Notes: generated by a model from the sequence alone, not told the origin. Shown: positions 50,466-59,959, counted from the first letter of the stretch. The stretch is DNA of 64,000 nt from Thiomonas intermedia (GCF_002028405.1 NZ_CP020046.1:1240001-1304000), one strand, 5' to 3'. A program made the numbers and translations.

Positions 50466-51611
50466 ATGCACGCTGCGCCGCCTCCCACCGACTTCGCGCC
50501 CGCCGCCCTGGCCTGGGGTGGCAGCGCGGAGGTCGTCTCCGGCACTCCGCAGTCATGTCATCTGAAGGGTCACTGGACTTCCCGCGGTCTGCGTCGCCCG
50601 CCCGACTGGCAGCTCCCCGCGGGGGTGCGGCAGATTGCACTCCGCGCCCCGGACGTGCCTTTCGACACCAGCGGCGCCCTCACCTTGCTCAACGCCATGG
50701 ACCGCTGGAAGAGCGCTGGCGCGCAGATCGATCTCTCCGGACTGAGCGATGCGCAGCGGCAGCTGCTCGAACTCGTGCAACAGCGCGCGCTGCCGGTGCC
50801 CGCGGCCCAGCATCCGCTCGGCCTGCTGGGCGACATCGGTCGCGCCACCCTCACCGCGCTGGACGAGATGCGGGCGCTGCTGGCCTTCGTCGGCGAGCTG
50901 GTATGGCGCGGCACGCCCGCGCTGCTGCGGCCCTGGCGGCTGCGCTGGCGCGAGATCATCCACGAGATCGACGCGGCCGGGCTGCGCGCACTGGGCATCG
51001 TCGGTCTGCTGTCCTTCCTCATCGGCATGGTGATGGCGTATCAGGCGGGGGCCACGCTGGCCACGTATGGGGCCAACATCCTGATCGTCAATCTGGTGTC
51101 CATCATCACCCTGCGCGAACTCGGGCCGCTGCTCACCGCCATTCTGGTGGCCGGGCGCACGGGCTCGTCGTACACCGCGCAGATCGGCACCATGCAGATC
51201 ACGGAAGAGGTCGATGCGCTGCGCGCCCTGGGGCTTTCGCCCTTCGACATGCTGGTGCTGCCCAAGGTCGTCGCCCTGCTCATCACCCTGCCGTTGCTGG
51301 CGCTGTTCGCCGACGTGATGGGCCTGGTGGGCGGCGGCGTCGTCGCGGCCGTGGGCTATGGCGTGCCGTTCAGCGAATACGCCGCGCGCATTCCGCAGGT
51401 GGTCGGGCTCAAGACGCTGGTGCTCGGCATGGTGAAGGCGCCGGTGTTCGCCATCGTCATTGCCCTGGTGGGCTGCATGCAGGGGCTGCGCGTCAAGGGC
51501 AGCGCGGCCGCGGTGGGGCGCGCGACCACGGTCAGCGTGGTGCAGTCGATTTTCCTGGTCATCGTGATCGACGCCGGGTTTTCCGTGCTCTACAACCTGC
51601 TGCATCTATGA
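50466..51611 (+). CDS. mlaE: MlaE-type ABC permease with N-terminal STAS domain
   Basis: 381 residues. Residues about 60-115 form a STAS-like (MlaB) domain (VPFDTSGALTLLNAMDRW, QIDLSGLSDAQ), then the MlaE permease with LRALGIVGLLSFLIGMVMAYQAG, TLRELGPLLTAILVAGRTGS and ITEEVDALRALGLSP. Part of a system that moves phospholipids between inner and outer membrane. The stop overlaps the mlaF-like ATG (TATGA). Confidence 0.92.
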   Translation: MHAAPPPTDFAPAALAWGGSAEVVSGTPQSCHLKGHWTSRGLRRPPDWQLPAGVRQIALRAPDVPFDTSGALTLLNAMDRWKSAGAQIDLSGLSDAQRQLLELVQQRALPVPAAQHPLGLLGDIGRATLTALDEMRALLAFVGELVWRGTPALLRPWRLRWREIIHEIDAAGLRALGIVGLLSFLIGMVMAYQAGATLATYGANILIVNLVSIITLRELGPLLTAILVAGRTGSSYTAQIGTMQITEEVDALRALGLSPFDMLVLPKVVALLITLPLLALFADVMGLVGGGVVAAVGYGVPFSEYAARIPQVVGLKTLVLGMVKAPVFAIVIALVGCMQGLRVKGSAAAVGRATTVSVVQSIFLVIVIDAGFSVLYNLLHL

Positions 51612-52399
51612 AGACAAGCGCCGATCTGGTCATCGATGCCCAGAACATCGTCAACCGCTTTGGCAACGTGGTGGTGCACGACGGCCTGAACCTCGCTTTG
51701 CCGCGCGGCGCCATCATGGCGCTGGTAGGCGGCTCGGGCTCGGGCAAGACGGTGCTCTTGCGCAGCCTGATTTTGCTGCGGGCGCCCAACGCCGGCACGC
51801 TCAGGCTCTTCGGTCAGGACGCGCTGACGGCCGACGAAGCCCAGCGACAGGCGCTGCGCCAACGCATCGGCGTGCTGTTTCAGGGCGGCGCCCTGTTCAC
51901 CGGCCTGACCGTGCTGGAAAACGTGCTGCTGCCGCTGCGCGAGCAGGGCCTGGTGGAGAAGCCTCTGCTGCCCGAGCTGGGCATGCTCAAGATCGGTCTG
52001 GCCGGGTTGCCGGCCGATGCGGCGCACAAGTATCCGTCCGAGCTTTCGGGCGGCATGGTCAAGCGCGCCGCGCTGGCCCGCGCCCTGGCGCTCGACCCGG
52101 AACTGCTGGTGCTCGATGAGCCGACCTCCGGCCTGGACCCGATCGGCGGCGCGGCCTTCGATCAGCTCATCCACGAATTGCGCGACCTGCTGGGGTTGAC
52201 CATCCTGCAAGTCACGCACGATCTCGATTCGATCTGGCATGGCAGCGACACCGTGGCCTTCCTCGCCCGCAAGACAATGCTCGCCATCGGCCCGGCCGCC
52301 GAGCTGGCACGACGCGACGAACCGGAACTCGTGGCCTATTTCCGCGGCAGCCGCTCGGCCGCCTATCTTCACGAAACCGCCCCGCAAGACGGCCGGTGA
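51608..52399 (+). CDS. mlaF: MlaF-type ABC ATPase
   Basis: 263 residues with Walker A GGSGSGKTVLL, Q-loop VLFQGGALF, signature LSGGMVKRAALARA, Walker B LLVLDEPTSGLDP and H-loop QVTHDLDS. The signature GGMVKR and the IGGAAFDQLI segment are typical of the Mkl/MlaF branch. Energises the MlaE permease. Overlaps mlaE by 4 bases. Confidence 0.93.
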   Translation: MKTSADLVIDAQNIVNRFGNVVVHDGLNLALPRGAIMALVGGSGSGKTVLLRSLILLRAPNAGTLRLFGQDALTADEAQRQALRQRIGVLFQGGALFTGLTVLENVLLPLREQGLVEKPLLPELGMLKIGLAGLPADAAHKYPSELSGGMVKRAALARALALDPELLVLDEPTSGLDPIGGAAFDQLIHELRDLLGLTILQVTHDLDSIWHGSDTVAFLARKTMLAIGPAAELARRDEPELVAYFRGSRSAAYLHETAPQDGR

Positions 52400-52413
52400 T
52401 GTCGAGGTCCCTC

Positions 52414-53382
52414 ATGGAATCCAAAGTCAACTACACCGCCGTCGGCCTGTTCGTGGTGCTGCTGGCCCTGATGCTGGGTGGCCTGGCCTGGTGGCTGGCG
52501 ACCGGTGGCAAGCAGACGGCCACCAGACCCTACCTGATCTACGCCACCGACAACGTCAGCGGCCTGAAGACCGACAGCAATGTGCTCTACCGCGGCGTGA
52601 CCGTGGGCAAGGTTGCCAGCATCGAGATCGATCCGAAGAGCCCGGCGCTCATCCGCATCGAAGTCGAAATCGACCGCGACGTGCCGGTGCGCGACGACAC
52701 CGTGGCACAGCTCAGTCCGCTAGGCGTCACCGGGCTGTCGGCCGTCAACCTCATTGGCGGCGCCTCGCCCAGGCCGCTGCCCACGCCACCGGGCGAACCT
52801 GATCCGGTGATTCCCTACAAGCCCTCGGTGTTCACCCAGATCGAGGGTGGCATCAACGATGCGGCCATCACGCTGGCGCGCATCAGCCAGCGGGTGGACG
52901 CGTTGCTCAGTCCGGCCAATGTGCAGGCACTCGGCGCGACCTTGCGCAATCTCCAGACCGTGTCTGCAACACTCGCATCCAACCAGGGCAACATCAATCA
53001 GATGTTCGCCAATGGCCGCAAGACCAGCCTGAACCTGACCCAGATGAGCGAGCAGGGCCAGGTGCTCGTGCGTCAGACCGAGGTGTTGGTGCAGAAGCTC
53101 GGGGGCGTCTCCGCGCAGCTCAGCGCGGTCATGCCCCAGATCGGCGCGGCGGCCAGCAGCGTGGCCCGGGCCGGCAATACCACCACGGCCTTCACCCAAG
53201 CCGGCGTACAGGCCATGACCCAGTTGCAGACCCGAACCCTGCCCGAGGTGGACGCCCTGGCGCGCAATCTGCAGCAACTGAGCAGCCAGCTCGGTTCCCT
53301 GACCGAAAACCTCAAGACCAATCCCAGCCAACTGCTCTACGGTCCGGCGCTGCCCGCGCCTGGCCCGGGAGAACAACCATGA
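52414..53382 (+). CDS. mlaD: MlaD-type MCE-domain protein
   Basis: 322 residues from MESKVNYTAVG, which has GAGG 7 bases upstream. One N-terminal transmembrane helix, then an MCE domain (about 38-120: DNVSGLKTDSNVLYRGVTVGKV) and a long helical C-terminal part rich in Gln and Ser (NLQQLSSQLGSLTENL). MCE proteins form hexameric lipid channels in the periplasm. Substrate-side partner MlaC is absent here; a lipoprotein gene follows instead. Confidence 0.92.
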   Translation: MESKVNYTAVGLFVVLLALMLGGLAWWLATGGKQTATRPYLIYATDNVSGLKTDSNVLYRGVTVGKVASIEIDPKSPALIRIEVEIDRDVPVRDDTVAQLSPLGVTGLSAVNLIGGASPRPLPTPPGEPDPVIPYKPSVFTQIEGGINDAAITLARISQRVDALLSPANVQALGATLRNLQTVSATLASNQGNINQMFANGRKTSLNLTQMSEQGQVLVRQTEVLVQKLGGVSAQLSAVMPQIGAAASSVARAGNTTTAFTQAGVQAMTQLQTRTLPEVDALARNLQQLSSQLGSLTENLKTNPSQLLYGPALPAPGPGEQP

Positions 53383-54035
53383 ATCCTGCCCGCCGCCTCA
53401 ACCCTCTGCGCCGCGGTGCCGTCGTCGGCATGGTGATGGCCGCCAGTCTGGCACTGGCCGCCTGCTCACTGCCGATCAACCGAGCCTCGGTGCAGCAAAG
53501 CTACCGGCTGACCGCTGCCGACATTGCCTCGCCTCCGCTGCCTCAGCCCACCGTCATCCAGTTGCTGCCGGTGCGGGCCAGCGCGGGGTTGCAGTCGCCG
53601 GCCATGATGTACAGCCGCAGCCCGGACACGCTCGACGCCTATCGCGACAGCCGCTGGCTGGCGCCACCCGCCCAACTCATCGGCGAGGCCATCGCCCACA
53701 CCCTGAGCCGCCAGCCCTGGGTGAGCGCGGTGCAGCAGCAGGCCGTGCTGGTGCGCGCGCCCTGGACGCTGCATTGCACCCTCAACCGCCTGGAGCACGA
53801 TGTGCGCGCCACCCAGGGCGCTGTGCGCCTGGATCTGACCTGCGAACTGGCCAACCCACACGCCGGTCACATCGCCGCGCATTGGCGCTTCGACGGCAGC
53901 CAGCCGCTCGCGGTGAACGACGCATCGCATTTCGCCCAGGGCGCGCAGACCCTTCTGGACCGGGCGCTGAACGAGATCGTGCAGCAGACCCGCGCGGCGG
54001 TGGAGACGGGGCGGGATCAGAAGCCGGGGCACTAA
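53379..54035 (+). CDS. ABC-type transport auxiliary lipoprotein (PqiC-like)
   Basis: 218 residues with the lipobox LALAAC (Cys29). The mature part has the DUF330/PqiC pattern: TVIQLLPVRASAGLQSPAMMYSR in pieces, YRDSRWLAPPAQLIGEAIAHTL, and DLTCELANPH. It overlaps the mlaD stop (ATGA). It is thought to work at the outer membrane end of MCE lipid transport. Confidence 0.85.
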   Translation: MNPARRLNPLRRGAVVGMVMAASLALAACSLPINRASVQQSYRLTAADIASPPLPQPTVIQLLPVRASAGLQSPAMMYSRSPDTLDAYRDSRWLAPPAQLIGEAIAHTLSRQPWVSAVQQQAVLVRAPWTLHCTLNRLEHDVRATQGAVRLDLTCELANPHAGHIAAHWRFDGSQPLAVNDASHFAQGAQTLLDRALNEIVQQTRAAVETGRDQKPGH

Positions 54036-54437
54036 GGCAGCGCCAAACAAGTTTTCGTGATGGCCCGCCTGGCCGCGGGAGGGGATGCAAGGCGCAAACC
54101 ACGGCCCTGGCCCAAGCTATTGATCTGGCCTGAAGAAGGATGAACGGGTCAATGGGCCTCGCCATGCAAGCGTCTCCCCCTCCCAACCTCCCCCACGCTG
54201 TGGGGGAGGAGAGAACTGCGCTTCGCGCGATCTGCGTAAATCCATCCCAACCTCCCCTACGCCGCGGAGGAGGCGTGTTGGCTCCCTCTCCACTTGTGGG
54301 GAGGGTTGGGGTGGGGTGCCATTTCAGACTTCAACGTGCCGGATCAATAGGGCAAGGACTGGCAACGCCGCAGACCGCCCGCGGCCAGGATGCGCGACGC
54401 GCGAAGGACTTGTGCAGCGTTGCCCTGATCCGCTCGC
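54036..54437. other. 402-bp intergenic region without a supported gene
   Basis: No frame here has a credible start site or protein-like composition. The middle contains the palindromic repeats of the next entry; the rest has no promoter or RNA that I can support. Confidence 0.6.
54176..54322. repeat. GC-rich palindromic repeats (CTCCC-AACCTCCCC type)
   Basis: CTCCCCCAC-GCT-GTGGGGGAG (54188-54208) is a perfect 9-bp hairpin preceded by CCCAAC. A second copy-like block starts CCCAACCTCCCC (54245) and ends in CTCTCCACTTGTGGGGAGGGTTGGG (54287-54310). The CCCAACC...GGTTGGG arms suggest an old REP/BIME-like unit. Confidence 0.6.
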
Positions 54438-55058
54438 TCAGCACGACTCGTGCGGGCTCAAGGCCACGGCGTCGAAGTCGGCCTGGCGCATGTGCTGTGC
54501 CACATAGCGGTCGCCCAGCCGCAGCAAGTGGTGGTGGAACGCGCGAAGATGGTTGCGCGAACCGCGCTCCAGGTCTTCATACACAGCGAGGATTTCAGGC
54601 TGGCGGGTGCGGCTGCGGGCTTCGGCCAGATCGAAGATGTCGAGTTCCTCGATGCGCAGCCCGACCTGGATGGCGTCGCGTTCGCTGCTCAGGCCCTGCG
54701 CCAGAAGACTGTCATGCAGCGTCTGGAAAGCAGGAGTGTGGAACACGCCCACGGGCAGCCCGGGTGCCGGATCGCTCAAGCCGTAATGCAACAGCAGCGC
54801 GGCGATAGCGTCCCTATGCGCCTGCTCAGCGCCGCTGATGTTGAGAAACGGGCGCAGCCCCCAGCGCTCGCCGAGTTGCACATACACGTCGCGGGCGATT
54901 TTTTCCTCCTCGTGCATGTGCAGCAGGTCATGCTGCTCGTCGGCGCCGAGAACCTGCGGCCTGTGCGAAGCGATGTGTCGGCGCAGGGCTGCGATGTGCT
55001 CGATACGGTGCTGCTCGCGGCCTTGCGCAAGCCGTGCGGAGAAAAACGGTTGTTCCAT
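54438..55058 (-). CDS. DUF2202 ferritin-like protein
   Basis: 206 residues from MEQPFFSA. A four-helix ferritin-like domain with candidate di-metal ligands: LLHMHEEEKIARDVY (E-E-E-K-x-x-R), NISGAEQAHRDA (E-x-x-H), IEELDIFDL and RGSRNHLRAF. This pattern matches DUF2202. No signal peptide, unlike many relatives. It lies 61 bases downstream of queA. May store or oxidise iron; unproven. Confidence 0.82.
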   Translation of the reverse strand: MEQPFFSARLAQGREQHRIEHIAALRRHIASHRPQVLGADEQHDLLHMHEEEKIARDVYVQLGERWGLRPFLNISGAEQAHRDAIAALLLHYGLSDPAPGLPVGVFHTPAFQTLHDSLLAQGLSSERDAIQVGLRIEELDIFDLAEARSRTRQPEILAVYEDLERGSRNHLRAFHHHLLRLGDRYVAQHMRQADFDAVALSPHESC

Positions 55059-55119
55059 GGTGGCTCCCGATTGAATCGTGGCGCCGATTTTGTCGGCACG
55101 AGGCCCGCATGGGTTTGTG

Positions 55120-56367
55120 TCAGCGCAAGGTGCCGGCGTCCTCGCGGCAAAGCCACATGGCATCGCCGTAGCTGAAAAACCGGTAGCGCTGCGCAATCGC
55201 ATGCGCGTAGGCGGCGTGTATGGTGTCCATGCCGGCGAAGGCCGACACCAGCATGAGCAGGGTGGACCGGGGCAGGTGGAAATTGGTCAGCAAGGCATCC
55301 ACCACCCGAAAGCAATAGCCCGGGGTGACGAACAGCGCCGTATCGCGCGCGCCGGGCAGCACGGTGCCGAATGCGGCACCCTCCGCCTCGGCGGCCAGGG
55401 CGGCGGATTCGAGCGCGCGCATCGCCGTCGTGCCCACGGCCACCACCCGCGGCGCGGCATCGGCCCGGCCCGCCGCGCGTGCCTCGACCTGCAGCGCCCG
55501 CACTTCGGCAATCGCCTGCGCGGTCGCCTCGGGCACGGTGTACCACTCGCTGTGCATCGGGTGCTGGCGAAGATCGCTCACCCGTACAGGCTGAAACGTG
55601 CCCGCGCCGACATGCAGCGTGACGGCCATGCGGCGCGCACCGGCGGCGTCGATCTGCGCCAGCACCGCATCGTCAAAGTGCAGCCCCGCCGTCGGCGCGG
55701 CCACCGAGCCGGGATGCCGCGCATAGACCGTCTGATAGCGCTCGGCATCCTCGCCGCCGGGTGCATGGGTGATGTAGGGCGGCAGGGGCACGGCGCCGTA
55801 TTGATCCAGCAATGCCAAGGGCTCGCTGGGAAACGCGAGCTCGAACAGGCTGTCGTCGGGCCCGGCGCGCCCCACGGTGCGGACCGCGAACAACGGCGCC
55901 GAAGACGGCGGCAGCGCACCTTCCGGTGCATCCGGACGACGGGCGCCGAGCCAGAGAACCTGCCCCGGCTTGGGCGATTTGCTCGCCCGCACATGAGCCC
56001 ATACCCGGTGATCGGCCAGCACCCGCTCGACTAGCACTTCCACGACACCCCCGAGCGCCGGGCCGGCCTGCGCGTGGGGCGCATCACCCTGCGCGGCCTT
56101 GAAGCCCCAGAGCCTGGCGGGAATCACCCGCGTGTCGTTGAACACCACCAGATCGCCCCGGCGCAGCAGACCGGGCAGTTCGCGGAAACCGCGATCCCGC
56201 CATGCGGGCGGACTGCCCGCGTCGAGCAGGCGGCTGTCGCCGCGTCGCGCCGCGGGATGCTGGGCGATCAGTTCAGGAGGCAGGTCGAAATCGAAATCGT
56301 CCACGGAGAGACTGGGCGAGGTCGCGCCCGTCGCTCCCGCCGCATCGCGCGGAAGAGAAGCAGTCAT
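55120..56367 (-). CDS. queA: S-adenosylmethionine:tRNA ribosyltransferase-isomerase
   Basis: Converts preQ1-tRNA to epoxyqueuosine-tRNA using SAM as ribosyl donor. 415 residues from MTASLPRD; longer than E. coli QueA (356) owing to an Ala/Pro-rich N-terminus and loops near 90-165. Motifs: [41 protein letters not shown] and [14 protein letters not shown]. It is downstream of the GT2 gene by 61 bases and separated from tgt by the mla-type operon. Confidence 0.95.
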   Translation of the reverse strand: MTASLPRDAAGATGATSPSLSVDDFDFDLPPELIAQHPAARRGDSRLLDAGSPPAWRDRGFRELPGLLRRGDLVVFNDTRVIPARLWGFKAAQGDAPHAQAGPALGGVVEVLVERVLADHRVWAHVRASKSPKPGQVLWLGARRPDAPEGALPPSSAPLFAVRTVGRAGPDDSLFELAFPSEPLALLDQYGAVPLPPYITHAPGGEDAERYQTVYARHPGSVAAPTAGLHFDDAVLAQIDAAGARRMAVTLHVGAGTFQPVRVSDLRQHPMHSEWYTVPEATAQAIAEVRALQVEARAAGRADAAPRVVAVGTTAMRALESAALAAEAEGAAFGTVLPGARDTALFVTPGYCFRVVDALLTNFHLPRSTLLMLVSAFAGMDTIHAAYAHAIAQRYRFFSYGDAMWLCREDAGTLR

Positions 56368-56428
56368 CAGATGGGAAAGGGGTTGAAGCAAAGGGGCCGG
56401 TTGCGTCCGCCCGCCGCGCCCTCGCGAT

Positions 56429-57490
56429 TCAAGAGCGAACGCGCCGCAGGAGGTTCAGCAGCCCGGAAGGCACCATGATCTTAAACAAGGTGCGCAGCGT
56501 CTGGCCCTTGAAGGTGTGATACACGAAAACACTGCTGGTCAGCAGGCCGAAGGCCACCTCGGGTTGAAGCTCGGCCAGCACGTCGGCCGCGCTGAGGCTG
56601 AGTGCGCCGAGGTGGCGCAGCGATTGGCGACTGCCGCGCTGCCCCGGTTTGCTCTCGCGCGCGTAAATCTTCTTGGCGACCGAAAGCGAGTCCAGCGCCG
56701 TGCGCGGACTGGACGAAATCTGGGTGGGGCTGCGCCGGTAATCCAGCAAAGGCAGATCCAGATGGGCCACGGGTCCGACGCGCGCCACGCGAACGAACCA
56801 TTCCCACTCGCAGACGATTCTGATCTCGGTATCGAACATCCCGGCAAGCTGCAGCGCGTCTCTGCGGAACATGACCGTGGGTGGATGGATGAAATTGCCC
56901 CGCACAAGTTCGTCGTAGACCTCTCCCCGGTAGACCTTGATGTCGGTCTTGCCGTTCTGCCGGGCACTTTCGTGGGCCAGCAAGGTGAACGTCTCTTCAT
57001 GCGGGTAACGCGCCCGGACGCCACCGCGCTGCGGACTGCAACGGGTGTAGTAAATACCGCAGTAAGAGGCGGGCTCCAGGGGGCCGGTCTCGTCGAAGGC
57101 GCCGAAATCGGAACTGCAGAGCAAGATGTCGGGGTGCGACTGGAGGTAGCGCAGTTGCATCGCAATGCGATCCGGACGGCACAGATCGTCGGCGTCGAGC
57201 AGGGCGATGTAGTCGCCCCGAGCCGCCTGCACGCTCACATTCCTCGCCACGGCAATGCCCGCATTGGCCTGCCGGATCACTCGCACCCGCCCCGCATAGG
57301 CCTCCAGAATCTCGGCCGTGCCGTCGGTGGAGCCGTCGTCCACCACCACGACATCGAGATTGCGGTGGGTCTGGGCGAGCAGACTGTCGAGCGTCTGCGC
57401 GATGGTGCTGCAGGCGTTGTAGGCGGGAATGACCACGGACACCAGTGCTTCCGGGTCGATAGGCCCAGTCTCGTCGGCATCCGTACTCAT
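56429..57490 (-). CDS. Family 2 glycosyltransferase
   Basis: 353 residues from [12 protein letters not shown] fold with [14 protein letters not shown] at the start, [11 protein letters not shown] and the metal-binding DADD in [12 protein letters not shown]. The acceptor side contains [10 protein letters not shown]. The C-terminal 80 residues are helical and basic. It overlaps the GNAT-like gene by 4 bases (ATGA) and belongs to the three-gene polysaccharide cluster. Confidence 0.9.
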   Translation of the reverse strand: MSTDADETGPIDPEALVSVVIPAYNACSTIAQTLDSLLAQTHRNLDVVVVDDGSTDGTAEILEAYAGRVRVIRQANAGIAVARNVSVQAARGDYIALLDADDLCRPDRIAMQLRYLQSHPDILLCSSDFGAFDETGPLEPASYCGIYYTRCSPQRGGVRARYPHEETFTLLAHESARQNGKTDIKVYRGEVYDELVRGNFIHPPTVMFRRDALQLAGMFDTEIRIVCEWEWFVRVARVGPVAHLDLPLLDYRRSPTQISSSPRTALDSLSVAKKIYARESKPGQRGSRQSLRHLGALSLSAADVLAELQPEVAFGLLTSSVFVYHTFKGQTLRTLFKIMVPSGLLNLLRRVRS

Positions 57491-58653
57491 GCTCTTGGCT
57501 CCTCGGCTACCGGGTTCGGGGTGAGTGTCGCGCTCCTTGCCTCGCTGAGCGGTACAGGTTCTGTCAGTTCGCGGTGCCCGGACACACGGGCCTTCAGTCG
57601 ATAGAGCCAATGGATCAGCCCAGGACGGTGGACACGCAGGCCGAGTGTCTCCCGCGTCTGCTGGAAGAAATGTCTCTTGTGACCGTACTCACCCTTGAGC
57701 GTGTCAAAGGTCCTGCAACCTTCACCGATGGCCTGTTCGATGGCATAGGCCATCAAGAGCTGCCCCGGACTCAGGCCCGCATGCGCAGGATCGAAACCGC
57801 CTTGAAAATGATAGAAGGTTTGGCCCCACCTGAATCCATACAGCATGGCGATGGTCTTCCCCTCGAGTTCGAGCGAAAAAAGGCGCAGCCGACCATGGGC
57901 CTGCAGCGCATGCATCACGCCCCGATGAAAGCCGAGATACTGTGGGGAGGTAAAACTGAGCTCCTGCGTCCGCCCCTTCCATCGCAGTTGATGCAATGCC
58001 GCCAAGCAGTCGAAGGCCTCGTCGATTTCACCGGACTGCCTCACCTGACGAAAATGCGCGCCGGGCAACTGCTCGAATTTGCGGCGATAGCGAGCCAATG
58101 CCTGACGACGATCGCGGCTGAGACCCTGGCGATAACGCTCCCAATCTGGAGGCAGATCGCCGTAGATGATGCGGTTCACCGGCATGCGTTCGATCGTTTC
58201 GGAAGCGTCGGCACTTCTCTGCGCGAAGCAGGCCACCAGGGCGGAATCGGCGGACAGATCGACCAGGTCGAGCAACTGCCAATCGGGAACGTGATGCAGG
58301 ATGTGATCGACGAAGGCGCAGGAGACGGCTTGTTCATGGGTCGGGTCGAACACCATGCCCAGATCGTCTGGCGCCGTATCGCCTCCGGCACCGATCGGCC
58401 TGAGCTTGCGCACACGCAGCACCCTGAAGGCGCGGTGTGTTTCCAGGTACAGCGGGAAAATGCCCACGACCTGGCCGCCGATGCGCGCCACCAGAATCCG
58501 CAGTTGTCGCCCTTGCCCGTAGTGCGACCACCAGAGCCGCTGCCAATCCCAGCCGAGAAAGAGGCTGTTGCGCGAGGTCAGGTCTTCGAGGGCGCGCCAG
58601 TCAGGCTCCAGGGCGTCGAAATCCGGCGTCGAAGTGACGAGTTCAATCTGCAT
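57487..58653 (-). CDS. GNAT/FemAB-like acetyltransferase (CelD/BcsL type)
   Basis: 388 residues with a GNAT_acetyltr_6-type domain. Marks: SLFLGWDWQRLWWSHYG, VGIFPLYLE, LGMVFDP, and the acyl-CoA fold region LRLFSLELEGKTIAMLYGFRWGQTFYHFQGGFDP in pieces. Such proteins sit in exopolysaccharide clusters and probably acylate sugars. Next to a deacetylase and a GT2, which supports that reading. Confidence 0.8.
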   Translation of the reverse strand: MQIELVTSTPDFDALEPDWRALEDLTSRNSLFLGWDWQRLWWSHYGQGRQLRILVARIGGQVVGIFPLYLETHRAFRVLRVRKLRPIGAGGDTAPDDLGMVFDPTHEQAVSCAFVDHILHHVPDWQLLDLVDLSADSALVACFAQRSADASETIERMPVNRIIYGDLPPDWERYRQGLSRDRRQALARYRRKFEQLPGAHFRQVRQSGEIDEAFDCLAALHQLRWKGRTQELSFTSPQYLGFHRGVMHALQAHGRLRLFSLELEGKTIAMLYGFRWGQTFYHFQGGFDPAHAGLSPGQLLMAYAIEQAIGEGCRTFDTLKGEYGHKRHFFQQTRETLGLRVHRPGLIHWLYRLKARVSGHRELTEPVPLSEARSATLTPNPVAEEPRA

Positions 58654-58698
58654 GAGGGTGGTGGCACGACCAGACGAAAGACGCGAATGCAGCGCCCT

Positions 58699-59676
58699 TC
58701 AGGCCCAGGGACGATGCATGCGCCAGGCCAGAAGGGGAAGGTGGGACGTGACGGGGATGCGCGGTATGGCCATCGGGTCGACCGCTTCGGAGACCGTGCC
58801 TTCCTCGGTGGTCACCGCGGCGCGATAGAGCGACCGGGCGATGCTCCGGACCCGTTCATCCGTCGAACCGTTCGGGTAGCAAAACAGATCGACGGCACGC
58901 CCCAGTTGCAGCTCCAGCATGCTGCGGCTGTCGTGGAGCTCTCGCTGGATCTCCGCCTCCGTCAGCGTCGGAAGAATCGGATGGGTCATGGTGTGCGAGC
59001 CGATCGACAGCTGCCCCTGATCGCAGGCGCGCACCTCGTCCCAGGTCATGGGGTCGTAGGCCTCGTGCTCTTGCGGGGTGGGGACAAAACCGGGCGTGTG
59101 CTCGCGCAAAGTGGACTGCGCCTGCTGACGCTGCGGGAACGAAAGGGTTTTCATCCAGGCGATGGTGGTTTCAAGGTTCGAGGCCTCGCACCCGGCGGCC
59201 GCGGCCCATTCGGCCAGAGCCCCGGCAGAAAGACGGCGCAGCCGCGCGCGGGCTTCGTGGTTCCACATCCACTGCTTGGATTCCACCATGCCCGGGCAGA
59301 CGAAGATCATGGCGGGAATGCCGAGTTGCTCAAGCACGGGACGGGCGATTTTGTATTGATTGCGCAAACCGTCGTCGAAGGTGATGGCCAGCTCACTTTT
59401 TCCAGAGCCGAAGGGGGCGGGCCGACGCGCCATGACGTCGTGGATCATCGCGTCCAGCGGCACGATGTTGTAGCGCTGCTTCAGCCAGGACATCACCCGC
59501 AGGAAGTCGTCGGGCGTCATCCGCGCGTCGCCCACGCCGTGCAACATGAGGATGCGACGCACGGGGTGCCTGTGAGCCAGCCAATGCGACACGCCGCTGC
59601 CCAGCGCCATCGACAGCGCGGAGGTGCGTGCATAGCTCCTGAGCGAGCTGGGCGGGGCGAAATGAGTGTCATCCAT
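58699..59676 (-). CDS. Polysaccharide deacetylase (NodB homology)
   Basis: 325 residues. NodB motifs: AITFDDGLRNQY (catalytic base and metal Asp) and SIGSHTMTHPIL (metal His pair). A following LFCYPNGSTDE completes the active site as R/P-G variant. There is no signal peptide, so it may act in the cytoplasm or on a lipid-linked sugar. First gene of the minus-strand cluster. Confidence 0.88.
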   Translation of the reverse strand: MDDTHFAPPSSLRSYARTSALSMALGSGVSHWLAHRHPVRRILMLHGVGDARMTPDDFLRVMSWLKQRYNIVPLDAMIHDVMARRPAPFGSGKSELAITFDDGLRNQYKIARPVLEQLGIPAMIFVCPGMVESKQWMWNHEARARLRRLSAGALAEWAAAAGCEASNLETTIAWMKTLSFPQRQQAQSTLREHTPGFVPTPQEHEAYDPMTWDEVRACDQGQLSIGSHTMTHPILPTLTEAEIQRELHDSRSMLELQLGRAVDLFCYPNGSTDERVRSIARSLYRAAVTTEEGTVSEAVDPMAIPRIPVTSHLPLLAWRMHRPWA

Positions 59677-59750
59677 GAGGGGTCTGGCACGCGCGAGGAC
59701 AGCGAAATCGGTGGGTTACCCTCTCGCGTGCGCCGGTCTGCGGCCAACTC

Positions 59751-59756
59751 AATATA
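59751..59756 (-). promoter_or_regulatory. -10 element for the polysaccharide cluster
   Basis: On the minus strand TATATT stands 19 bases after TTGTCT, about 75 bases before the deacetylase ATG. The spacing is long, so the -35 is uncertain. Confidence 0.35.
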
Positions 59757-59917
59757 CAAACTTTTACCTAGTTGAAGACAAACGCCCCCCATGAATGGGC
59801 GGCTATTGCCAACGGTTCAAGCCCCCGACGCGGGGCGGACATGGCGACATGCTGTCATACATGAGGCGACCTGGCGAGGAAAAAAGTCTCATTGGGCGAC
59901 GGGTCCTCGGGACTGCT

Positions 59918-59934
59918 TTGATTTGGTCAATCAA
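59918..59934. promoter_or_regulatory. Inverted repeat TTGATT-N5-AATCAA upstream of katG
   Basis: Perfect 6-bp arms, 5 bases apart, 224 bases before the katG ATG. The T-N11-A content resembles LysR-type (for example OxyR) half-sites; the assignment is inference. Confidence 0.4.
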
Positions 59935-59938
59935 TCGC

Positions 59939-59959
59939 ATAACAACATTCAATTGTTAT
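59939..59959. promoter_or_regulatory. Inverted repeat ATAACAA-N7-TTGTTAT upstream of katG
   Basis: Perfect 7-bp arms with a 7-base spacer in an AT-rich patch, directly after the previous inverted repeat. Could be an OxyR-, Fur- or PerR-type operator for katG; the 7-base spacing is that of the OxyR ATAG motif series, although the sequence is not the consensus. Confidence 0.45.

Noticed and set aside
54036-54437. Possible IS remnant in the 402-bp gap
   Set aside because: No terminal inverted repeats or transposase fragment could be found; only palindromic repeats.
57574-59775. 733-codon plus-strand open frame across the polysaccharide cluster
   Set aside because: Runs antisense to three well-supported genes and lacks any recognisable motif.
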